From contig DYMC01000005.1 in the NCBI GenBank assembly GCA_020721745.1, forward strand, positions 1 to 28,887: a stretch of 28,887 nucleotides of DNA, given 5' to 3'. Source of the DNA: Lentisphaera sp. (GTDB taxonomy: Bacteria > Verrucomicrobiota > Lentisphaeria > Victivallales > GWF2-50-93). The notes under the pieces were generated by a model. The model was not told the DNA's origin. It saw nothing but the letters and a program-made list of their open reading frames with translations, and did no database searches. Shown here one piece after another: positions 15,177 through 21,675 of this stretch; positions within the stretch are counted from its first letter, which is position 1, and the number at the start of each line of letters is the position of its first letter. The translations under genes were made by a program, and so were the position numbers.

Positions 15177-15885
15177 AACAGCGAAAAATGACCACAAAAG
15201 GGCTTTCGGCATTCTGGCCGGAGCCCTTTTGATTTTATTCGCGTCGGAAGCCGTCCTCCGCGAAGCCTCTGTGGCCTCCCTCAAGAGCAAGGAGAAGGAT
15301 CTGGACAGTATCCTGTCCTCTGTCCCCGCGTTCCTGCGTGGGCGCATAAAGTCCAGGATAGAGATGATGGAGCTCAAAGACGCGATTGCGAGAGCTAGGG
15401 ACGACCGCGAGAGGATAATGGCGCTTTCCGCACTGGCCGCATATGTGAAGGAAGATGGGGAGAAGTCCCGTATCTATTCGGAAATTCTGAAGATGCCGAG
15501 ATGGCCGGAATCTTATCAGGCGATGGTCTATTTTCTCGAAAAAGACGGTTCGCCAGACAGGATATCCATGGTGCAATACCACCAGTTCATAAAGGAGAGC
15601 CCGCGGTTCACCCGCCATTCGCTGTGGTCCATGGGCTTTCAGGAAATGAAGAACAAGAAGAAATCCGGGGAGGTTTTGTTGGAATTCCTTGTCCCTCTGC
15701 TTTCCGAGACCCCGGAGTTCTACGACTACTGGCAGCTTTACAAGACGATATATGATCTTGCGGCAAAGTTCGACGACAAGGACAAGGCGAAGAGGGCCGA
15801 CGAGCTCGCCACAATATGCGAGGATCTTCCGACCATATTCGAGCAGATGGAGAAGGCGGAGAAGGAAAAGGCGGTGACCAGATGA
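15145..15885 (+). CDS. Membrane-anchored helical protein of unknown function (start uncertain)
   Basis: About 246 residues, one hydrophobic anchor (FGILAGALLILF, residues about 22-33) followed by an all-helical, charged body that may be a degenerate TPR array. No family recognised. The start is unclear. The frame can begin at GTG 15145 or GTG 15157, inside the end of the previous gene, but neither has a good ribosome-binding site. An ATG at 15188 lies out of frame. One extra A in the AAAA run at 15196-15199, or a -1 slip there, would join that ATG to the frame and give a clean MTTKRAFG... signal anchor. A terminator-like hairpin overlaps these codons. The stop overlaps the second permease start. 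Probably the partner of the zinc-ribbon protein. Confidence 0.65.
   Translation: MRSAVNAEQGKTAKNDHKRAFGILAGALLILFASEAVLREASVASLKSKEKDLDSILSSVPAFLRGRIKSRIEMMELKDAIARARDDRERIMALSALAAYVKEDGEKSRIYSEILKMPRWPESYQAMVYFLEKDGSPDRISMVQYHQFIKESPRFTRHSLWSMGFQEMKNKKKSGEVLLEFLVPLLSETPEFYDYWQLYKTIYDLAAKFDDKDKAKRADELATICEDLPTIFEQMEKAEKEKAVTR
15196..15230 (+). terminator. Terminator-like hairpin inside an operon
   Basis: AAAAGGGCT (15196-15204) pairs exactly with AGCCCTTTT (15222-15230). The inner CGGC (15207-15210) can pair with GCCG (15217-15220). The sequence continues GATTTTATTC, giving a U-rich tail. It lies 20 bp after the stop of the zinc-ribbon gene and within the first codons of the next frame, so it could reduce expression of the last two genes unless ribosomes pass through. 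It could also be incidental to the anchor codons. Confidence 0.45.
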
Positions 15886-16667
15886 AGAAGACATTGGCAG
15901 TCGCGGAATTCACCGTGAGAAAGATAGAGGAGCCCGCCTTCCTCATACTTCTCGCGTTCGGATTGGCCTGCGGATATGTGGTATCCGAAATGGAGCCGTT
16001 CACCCTCGGGAAGGAATATCTTCAGATAGGCGTGTTCGGCGGGGGGGGCGAGGCTCTTCCTCTCCTTGGCGGCTTCGTGGCGCTGATAACCATCACGCTT
16101 CTCCTCTCCGGGTTCTATGGAGCAACCGACATTCCCCGCGAGATTGAATCCGGGACGATTATGATCATCCTCGGGAAGCCAGTGTCCAGAACAGAATACA
16201 TGCTGGGCAAATATCTCGGGGTGGTATGCATCTCCCTGCTTTTCTATTTCGTGTCGTCGTTGTCCCTTATGGCCGGCCATCTGATCAAGACCGGAAAGAT
16301 TTTCCCGCTCGAACTCCTCCTCCGCCAGATGATACTCATACTCGTGATATTCCCGTTCACCGCCATCAACATGGCGTTCTCCTGCTTCCTGCACGATCTC
16401 AGCGCGATGATAGTGGCATCCATCTACATCACATTCTCACTGGCCACCGGGCTGATCCCCATAGCCGTCAATCTCATCCCGAAAAGCGCATGGATTGATG
16501 TCTGGCTCTATCTGCTCTACTACATGTTCCCGAACTTCTTCTTCTTCCTCCTGCCAGTCCGGATACCGGGGCTGGTATTCGTCTCAATGATACTGTATGC
16601 CGCCGGAATCTCTTTCTGCTTCATCTTCATAGGCTCTCTCGGGATAGAGAGCAAGGACATGAACTAG
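15882..16667 (+). CDS. ABC-2 type permease, second of two
   Basis: A 261-residue membrane protein with about six predicted helices. It carries the same cytoplasmic-loop pattern as the first permease (DIPREIESGTIMIILGKPVSRTEYMLGKYLG), followed by helices rich in Leu, Ile and Phe. The ATG at 15882 overlaps the upstream stop (ATGA); the frame is open a little further upstream but that would run inside the previous gene. A run of eight G (16041-16048) encodes part of FGGGGE between the first two helices and is a possible slippage site. It closes the five-gene ABC-2 unit. No clear terminator follows before the PHO-box promoter of the next unit. Confidence 0.87.
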   Translation: MKKTLAVAEFTVRKIEEPAFLILLAFGLACGYVVSEMEPFTLGKEYLQIGVFGGGGEALPLLGGFVALITITLLLSGFYGATDIPREIESGTIMIILGKPVSRTEYMLGKYLGVVCISLLFYFVSSLSLMAGHLIKTGKIFPLELLLRQMILILVIFPFTAINMAFSCFLHDLSAMIVASIYITFSLATGLIPIAVNLIPKSAWIDVWLYLLYYMFPNFFFFLLPVRIPGLVFVSMILYAAGISFCFIFIGSLGIESKDMN

Positions 16668-16739
16668 ATTTTCCCGGCGTAAAATCCGCGTCGGATGCGA
16701 ATCCAAGCCCCGCAATATTAATATTCTTCGCACTTTCGT

Positions 16740-16757
16740 CTAACACCACCCTAACAA
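16740..16757 (+). promoter_or_regulatory. Putative PHO box upstream of the secretin-like pair
   Basis: Two 7-mers, CTAACAC (16740-16746) and CTAACAA (16751-16757), are separated by 4 bp. This is the spacing of the PhoB-binding PHO box (consensus CTGTCAT-N4-CTGTCAT in E. coli). It lies 77 bp before the first secretin-like start. The same motif precedes pstS. PhoB control is inferred from this and from phoB in the same cluster. Confidence 0.6.
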
Positions 16758-16774
16758 TGGCGTGGCAATGTTAG
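16751..16774. repeat. Imperfect inverted repeat overlapping the PHO box
   Basis: CTAACA (16751-16756) and TGTTAG (16769-16774) are inverted, and further pairing (TG with CA) continues inside. The second arm is a CTAACA half-site on the minus strand, so this could be an extra PhoB half-site or a small hairpin in the leader. Confidence 0.4.
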
Positions 16775-16833
16775 CCCCCGTCAATAAAAGCAAAAAGGCG
16801 AATTGTCGTTAAAACAAAACAAGGAGAAGGCAA

Positions 16834-18249
16834 ATGACACTGGGAAGAAAGTCTGTCGCGCTTCTCGCTGGTCTCGCTATAGCGGGATTTGTGGCGGGAG
16901 CCGGCGCGCAGGAGAAACGCACCTTGAAGGTGGTCGAGGACAGGGGCCAGAAAAAAATGGCCACGAAGGTCTACGAGCTGAAGAACGTGAAGGCCGTGGA
17001 TGTAACGCCATTCGTGATCGGCGCCGTGCAGAGATTCTCCGCGGAATCCAGCGTGGAGAGGTTGAACTGCAAGCCCACGAAGCAGCAGTTCCTCGTGGTC
17101 AACACCGGGGCGGAGATGATACCCTACGTGGACGACCTAGTGGCTAAACTCGACAGGCCAGGGAAGCTCGACGAGAAGGGCTCGGTGATTGATGGTTCCG
17201 GCATCACGAACTACGCATACTATCCAAGATTCAGGATGGCGGCGGAATTCAAGGACATCGCCAAGACGACCGGAAGCGCGGACGGCATACACTTCATTGA
17301 CACTGTGAACAACATGGTCTACTGGAAGGATTCCAAGTCCGACGGAGAAACCGTGCTGCAAAACCTCCAGTTCTTCGACAGGCCGGTCCCGCAGGTCGAG
17401 ATGACGCTAAACGTCTACGAGATCAGCGACGACAACCTCAAGGAACTTGGGATTGACTACATAAGCTGGAAGAACGGCCCCGGCGCAAATATATTTGCGG
17501 GTGGCTTGGATATTCTCGACTTCAACAAATACGTAGATAGCGGTTCCTGGACGAATGCCCTGGATACTACCGCGGATTTTTCAAATAACTTTGGCGGATT
17601 TATGGTTGCGCCACAGATAGACGCGACCTTCCTCAGGATGCTGAACCAGAAGGGCAAGGCAAAGATAGCCACCTCCGGGGTGCTGTCCTTTGCGAACGAC
17701 TTCACAAGCGATCCCGGGGCAAAGGCCTTCTCCAAGGCGAAATACAAGGTTAAGTTCACACCGAACTACCAGGACATCATGAAGGACAAGGATCAGAATG
17801 TGAGCGTTAAATCGGCCGGAGCCGAGTTCTACTTCTACCTCAGGAAGCCTACGGTGAACTTCAACGGATTCAAGATGGACAACAAGGTGGTCGCCGCCGA
17901 ATTCGGCTGGGAACTACAGGTGAGCGACACGGTTGAAAAAACCAACACTGGCGCAGATGTGAGGGATGTCAACTACTTCACCGGCTGGACCACGATGGAT
18001 GTCGGCGGAGAAAGACTCCTGGCGTCATACGCCAAGCAGCAGATATCCGAACAGAACAACGGAATTCCGGTGCTCTGCGAGATACCTGTCCTCAAGTATC
18101 TCTTCGGCTCGACGGTCGAATCCAAGTCCCACAAGAGGGTCTTCGTCACCGTCGCGACCAAACCGCTCGACCCCAAGATGGATCTTTCCCAGTGGGCCGG
18201 GGATATCGTCAACGTCAGCAATACTGTCATGGCCGAAGACAACAACTAA
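16834..18249 (+). CDS. Secretin-like outer-membrane protein, shorter paralogue
   Basis: A 471-residue exported protein with a signal peptide (cleavage likely after AGAGA, residue 25). Two N-domain-like modules follow (VYELKNVKAVDVTPF... about 45-108, and YYPRFRMAAEFKDIAKTTG... about 129-185). A secretin-type domain begins with VPQVEMTLNVYEISDDNLKELGID, then LRMLNQKGKAKIATSGVLS, and ends with VGGERL...IPVLCEIPVLKYLFGS and KRVFVTVATKP. That is the normal secretin order, though the protein is short. A less codon-biased stretch (about 17485-17598) follows the WKNGPG motif at residues 212-217. AAGGAG precedes the ATG and a PHO box lies upstream. The next gene is a paralogue. No GspC/E/F/G-type genes are present, so a classical type II system is not supported. 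It may form a phosphate-starvation outer-membrane channel. Confidence 0.75.
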   Translation: MTLGRKSVALLAGLAIAGFVAGAGAQEKRTLKVVEDRGQKKMATKVYELKNVKAVDVTPFVIGAVQRFSAESSVERLNCKPTKQQFLVVNTGAEMIPYVDDLVAKLDRPGKLDEKGSVIDGSGITNYAYYPRFRMAAEFKDIAKTTGSADGIHFIDTVNNMVYWKDSKSDGETVLQNLQFFDRPVPQVEMTLNVYEISDDNLKELGIDYISWKNGPGANIFAGGLDILDFNKYVDSGSWTNALDTTADFSNNFGGFMVAPQIDATFLRMLNQKGKAKIATSGVLSFANDFTSDPGAKAFSKAKYKVKFTPNYQDIMKDKDQNVSVKSAGAEFYFYLRKPTVNFNGFKMDNKVVAAEFGWELQVSDTVEKTNTGADVRDVNYFTGWTTMDVGGERLLASYAKQQISEQNNGIPVLCEIPVLKYLFGSTVESKSHKRVFVTVATKPLDPKMDLSQWAGDIVNVSNTVMAEDNN

Positions 18250-18283
18250 CAAACATAAAACATAACATAGGAGCCTACGCGAG

Positions 18284-20335
18284 ATGAAAAGAGGCATAAT
18301 AGCAAACATGATGCTGGGGGGATCGCTCTTCGGAGCATTCCTGGCGACGGGTCTTGACAAGAACCACAATCCCACGCCCTACGCGCTCCCGAGCCAGATG
18401 GAGACACATCTGAGGGTTGACGTGAAGGACGACACCAAGGAACTGCACATAATACAGGACGACAGCGATCCGGACATCATAACCAAGGCATACGTGCTCA
18501 AGCATGCGGACCCCTACGAGCTGCGCCCCTATTTCAGGAGCGCGACGGAGGCAGAAAGCATCAAGGGAGCAGGTGCCAAGGTCGAGTGCATCAAATACAA
18601 CGACGGCACCGGGATACTCATCGTGTCCGCCGAAGACTATCGTTTCGGCAAGCAGGAGACGGGGATGGGCTTCGACGAGATGGTGCAGCTTCTCGACATG
18701 CCCAAGATAACGTCCTCCAGCGGTTCGACATCGCTGGTCTACTTCCCAAAATACCACGATGCCAGCTGGCTCGCCGACAAGCTGAAGCACGTCGGGATGA
18801 ACAAGTCCCACGACTATGTGGAGCTTTCCGGGGGCAAGGACAAGGTCGTGGTTGACAAAGGCCTCAACGGGCTTCTCTTCTACGTGCCGCTCTATTCGGT
18901 CAAGAACATCAGCGAGATGCTGAAGACCTTCGACACGCCGGTTCCGGAAGTCAAGGTGAAATACACCGTATACGAGCTCGACCACGAGAATGACGGAACA
19001 CTCGGAGTGGACTTCCAGGCCTGGAAGAACGGGCCAGGTTCAGACCTTTTCTCCGCGAGCTCGAAATTCACGGATGGCTGGGATGCCAGCAAAGGCATAG
19101 TGGGCAATGATCTTGTGAACAATACACATTCACAATTTTTCAAGTTCAGCCCGCGCTGGAACACTAAGTTCCTCGACTTTCTAACTGCCAAAGGCAAGGC
19201 AAATGTTATCACAAGCGGAGAACTTTCCGTCATGAATAACAAAGAGGGTAGAATCGAGGCGACAACACAGGTCACCGGATTTACCGATGGCGCGAAATTC
19301 GCAAACATCGAGACATTCGGATACTACCAGTTGACGGATTCCCGCGTATACAACGCATACGCCGGACCGCCGAATGATGTTAACAACGATGGTCGTTTTG
19401 CTGGACGCTACCGCCTTTCTGCAACAGATGAAAAGGGAAATCTGATCTCCATTTCAACAAGGAATGGAGCAGCAGTTCCAGATCCGATTGTCAACGACAA
19501 CGATGTATATCGTGGAGATCTTACGATAACACGCGTATTCGACGGAAACCGCTATTACTACGGGATTATGATTGATGAGGGGAGCGCCATGGCCCAAGGT
19601 GTTCAACTTGTTCGTCAGAGAAGGTCCGGTAATAATGGCAATACACAGGAATTCGAGAATATTGGCTACAAGATAGAAGAACTCACTAGCGTAAAACTCG
19701 AGAAAAGCGAAGTAGCCGAAGCAACGCTACAAAATAATACTAGCGCTACAGTACTAGCAGACGATTATGTGTACCGCTACTCATGGGTAAGTGTCAGCCT
19801 TAGCTTCAACACAAGCCAGAGCGACACCATATTCCGCGATGTGGCTAGGAACACATCGGTTAACGGGTATGGGTTCCTGCTCTCGATGGTTCCGACGGTC
19901 TGCGACGAGACAACGGTGATTGACATGCACATGGTCAACACCAGTCTTGTTGGGTTCACAGATGTCGGTGCTCCCAGGACGAGCAGAAGCGAAGTCCAGA
20001 ACAGGTTCATGGTCAGCAACAAGGGCGGAAGGCTCGTTGTCGGCGGCGTGGACAAGCAGACCGTGGTCCGGAGCGTGTCCAAGGTTCCTTACATAGGCGA
20101 CATGCCGATACTCGGCTGGATATTCTCGAGTGAAGGCGAAGTGACGAAGAAGTCGCAGGTGGTCGCCGTTCTCGACTGCGAGACGATCATGCCCGACAGC
20201 TCCGTTCCGGAGGCCGTCAATTCGGCAGTGTCCGAAGTCAGGACGAAGCTTAGCGGGGCCGGAGAGGATAACTCCTACGGTTTCGACCAGCTCGGGCTCG
20301 ACTCCGACAAGAAAGGATTCGACCCCCTGCCGTAA
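18284..20335 (+). CDS. Secretin-like outer-membrane protein, longer paralogue with large variable insert
   Basis: A 683-residue exported protein with a hydrophobic N-terminus (residues about 5-22). It aligns in layout with its upstream neighbour: N-domain modules around 66-140 and 150-217, then VPEVKVKYTVYELDHENDGTLGVD, WKNGPG at 247-252, LTAKGKANVITSGELS, and a C-terminal GGRLVVGGVD...KVPYIGDMPILGWIFSS block, which is a textbook secretin ending. Residues about 345-495 (roughly 19316-19768) are an insert absent from the paralogue. It is richer in GTT, GCA, CGT, AAT and ATT codons than its flanks and includes a DVNNDG calcium-loop-like motif. This probably marks a surface-exposed, fast-evolving or acquired segment. 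AGGAG lies 9 bp before the ATG. It is 34 bp after the first paralogue and followed by a strong hairpin, so the two form one unit. Confidence 0.75.
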   Translation: MKRGIIANMMLGGSLFGAFLATGLDKNHNPTPYALPSQMETHLRVDVKDDTKELHIIQDDSDPDIITKAYVLKHADPYELRPYFRSATEAESIKGAGAKVECIKYNDGTGILIVSAEDYRFGKQETGMGFDEMVQLLDMPKITSSSGSTSLVYFPKYHDASWLADKLKHVGMNKSHDYVELSGGKDKVVVDKGLNGLLFYVPLYSVKNISEMLKTFDTPVPEVKVKYTVYELDHENDGTLGVDFQAWKNGPGSDLFSASSKFTDGWDASKGIVGNDLVNNTHSQFFKFSPRWNTKFLDFLTAKGKANVITSGELSVMNNKEGRIEATTQVTGFTDGAKFANIETFGYYQLTDSRVYNAYAGPPNDVNNDGRFAGRYRLSATDEKGNLISISTRNGAAVPDPIVNDNDVYRGDLTITRVFDGNRYYYGIMIDEGSAMAQGVQLVRQRRSGNNGNTQEFENIGYKIEELTSVKLEKSEVAEATLQNNTSATVLADDYVYRYSWVSVSLSFNTSQSDTIFRDVARNTSVNGYGFLLSMVPTVCDETTVIDMHMVNTSLVGFTDVGAPRTSRSEVQNRFMVSNKGGRLVVGGVDKQTVVRSVSKVPYIGDMPILGWIFSSEGEVTKKSQVVAVLDCETIMPDSSVPEAVNSAVSEVRTKLSGAGEDNSYGFDQLGLDSDKKGFDPLP

Positions 20336-20342
20336 CTGGTAT

Positions 20343-20382
20343 TTGGAAAGGGGAGGCCCGGGCGGGCCTCCCCGAATTCCAA
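20343..20382 (+). terminator. Strong GC-rich hairpin after the secretin-like pair
   Basis: The inner stem GGGGAGGCCCG (20350-20360) pairs perfectly with CGGGCCTCCCC (20363-20373), and the outer TTGGAA (20343-20348) pairs with TTCCAA (20377-20382). No T-run follows, so it may be a terminator needing another factor, or an mRNA-stabilising 3' hairpin. Confidence 0.6.
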
Positions 20383-20404
20383 GGTTGGGAACATTAGTAT
20401 TGTC

Positions 20405-20433
20405 CTAATTCTAACCTAACACAAATCTAATAA
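20405..20433 (+). promoter_or_regulatory. Putative triple PHO box upstream of pstS
   Basis: Three 7-mers lie at exact 11-bp intervals: CTAATTC (20405-20411), CTAACAC (20416-20422) and CTAATAA (20427-20433), each separated by 4 bp. The middle copy is identical to the first copy in the box at 16740. The array lies 43 bp before the chosen pstS start. A -10 hexamer is not clear (ACTTAA near 20444-20449 is a weak candidate). Confidence 0.65.
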
Positions 20434-20475
20434 ATCAAATCCAACTTAAAGCAAAACAAAATGGAGAAAATGACG

Positions 20476-21489
20476 ATGAGGTTGAAAGGAATGATGTCGG
20501 CGGCGATCGGGGCAGTCTCGATCCTCGTTCTTTCGCAGGGTGCGCAGGCCGTCAATGGCGCTGGAGCATCCTTCCCGGCCCCCTGCTACCAGAAATGGAT
20601 GGCGGAATATGCGAAACTCAAGAAAGAGAAGATAAACTACCAGTCGGTGGGCTCCGGGGCTGGAATCGCCCAGATCAGGGCCAAGACGGTCAATTTTGGA
20701 GCGTCCGACGAACCGTTGAAGGCGGATGTCCTGGACAAGGACGGCATGATACAGTTTCCGATGCTCATGGGAGGAATAGTGCCGATAGTGAACATCCCCG
20801 GAGTCAAGCCCGGCCAGATGAAGCTGACTTCCGATGTGCTTGCCGACATATTCCTTGGCAAGATCAAGAGCTGGTCGGACGCCAGGATAGCCGCCGTCAA
20901 CGAAGGACTGGCCCTCCCGGACGAGGAAATCACGGTCGTCCACAGAGCCGATGGTTCCGGAACGACCTGGAACTTCACGAACTACCTTTCAAAGATATCC
21001 AAGGACTGGGAAGCCGGTCCGGGATGTGGAAAGACGGTGGCATGGCCGACCGGACTTGGCGGCGCCCAGAATGCTGGAGTGGCCCAGCTTGTTAAGAAGA
21101 CGAAGTTCTCCATAGGCTACGTTGAATCGGCATATGCCTTCGAAAACAATCTCAGCTACACCCAGCTCCAGAATGCCGCCGGCAAGTTCGTCCAGCCGAA
21201 CACCAAGAGCTTCCAGGCGGCCGCGGCGAACGCGGACTGGAAGAACGCCCCGGGGCTCTACATGGTTCTCACCAACCAGCCCGGCGATGAAAGCTGGCCG
21301 ATAATGGCGGCGACTTACATCCTCATCTACAAGAACCAGCCCAATGCCGAGGATGCAAAGAAGATGCTTGCGTTTTTCGACTGGGCATACAGCAACGGCG
21401 GACCCATAGCCGAGAAGCTCAAATATGTGCCCATGCCCGAAAACGTGGCCAACATGGTCCGTGAAATCTGGAAGAATTCCGTCAAGTAG
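20476..21489 (+). CDS. pstS: Phosphate-binding protein PstS
   Basis: A periplasmic solute-binding protein that delivers phosphate to PstCA. Starting at 20476 it has 337 residues: MRLKG plus a hydrophobic segment ending SQGAQA is a clear signal peptide. Phosphate-ligand motifs follow: NGAGASFPAPCYQKW, YQSVGSGAGIAQI, FGASDEPLK and VVHRADGSGTTWNFTNYL. The ATGs at 20461 and 20470 are in frame, but GGAG at 20463-20466 is well placed only for 20476. Length is normal for PstS. It is first in pstSCAB-phoU-phoBR and preceded by a triple PHO box. Two hairpins separate it from pstC. Confidence 0.96.
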   Translation: MRLKGMMSAAIGAVSILVLSQGAQAVNGAGASFPAPCYQKWMAEYAKLKKEKINYQSVGSGAGIAQIRAKTVNFGASDEPLKADVLDKDGMIQFPMLMGGIVPIVNIPGVKPGQMKLTSDVLADIFLGKIKSWSDARIAAVNEGLALPDEEITVVHRADGSGTTWNFTNYLSKISKDWEAGPGCGKTVAWPTGLGGAQNAGVAQLVKKTKFSIGYVESAYAFENNLSYTQLQNAAGKFVQPNTKSFQAAAANADWKNAPGLYMVLTNQPGDESWPIMAATYILIYKNQPNAEDAKKMLAFFDWAYSNGGPIAEKLKYVPMPENVANMVREIWKNSVK

Positions 21490-21570
21490 GAATAGGAAAC
21501 GGCGGTAAATATTCACTGAACTCTTACAAACAGCGCTGGAGGAAGGCGCGTGTGTAGTATTGTTCCAAAC

Positions 21571-21600
21571 ATGGGCGCGGCTGGCAGCAGCCGCGCCCAT
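21571..21600 (+). repeat. Perfect 12-bp stem-loop between pstS and pstC
   Basis: ATGGGCGCGGCT (21571-21582) and AGCCGCGCCCAT (21589-21600) are exact complements with a 6-nt loop. No U-tract follows. Such hairpins after a binding-protein gene commonly stabilise its mRNA or partly terminate, giving more binding protein than permease. Confidence 0.6.
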
Positions 21601-21640
21601 TCATCGTGAAGAGGTGTCGTCAGCGGGAGAAAGAAACCCA

Positions 21641-21662
21641 GAGGCAATTTCAAAATTGCCTC
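21641..21662 (+). repeat. Perfect 10-bp stem-loop just before pstC
   Basis: GAGGCAATTT (21641-21650) and AAATTGCCTC (21653-21662) are exact complements with a 2-nt loop, ending 13 bp before the pstC ATG. It lies where a ribosome-binding site would be, and no strong Shine-Dalgarno is visible there, so it may restrain pstC translation. Confidence 0.55.
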
Positions 21663-21675
21663 GATTGAACGAGAT

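Noticed and set aside
16684..16696. Short inverted repeat ATCCG-CGT-CGGAT after the second permease
   Set aside because: Only 5 bp per arm and no T-run, so it is too weak to call a terminator.
16834..20335. Annotation of the secretin-like pair as a type II secretion system
   Set aside because: Only secretin-type proteins are present. No GspC, E, F, G, L or M homologues or prepilin peptidase are encoded in the window.
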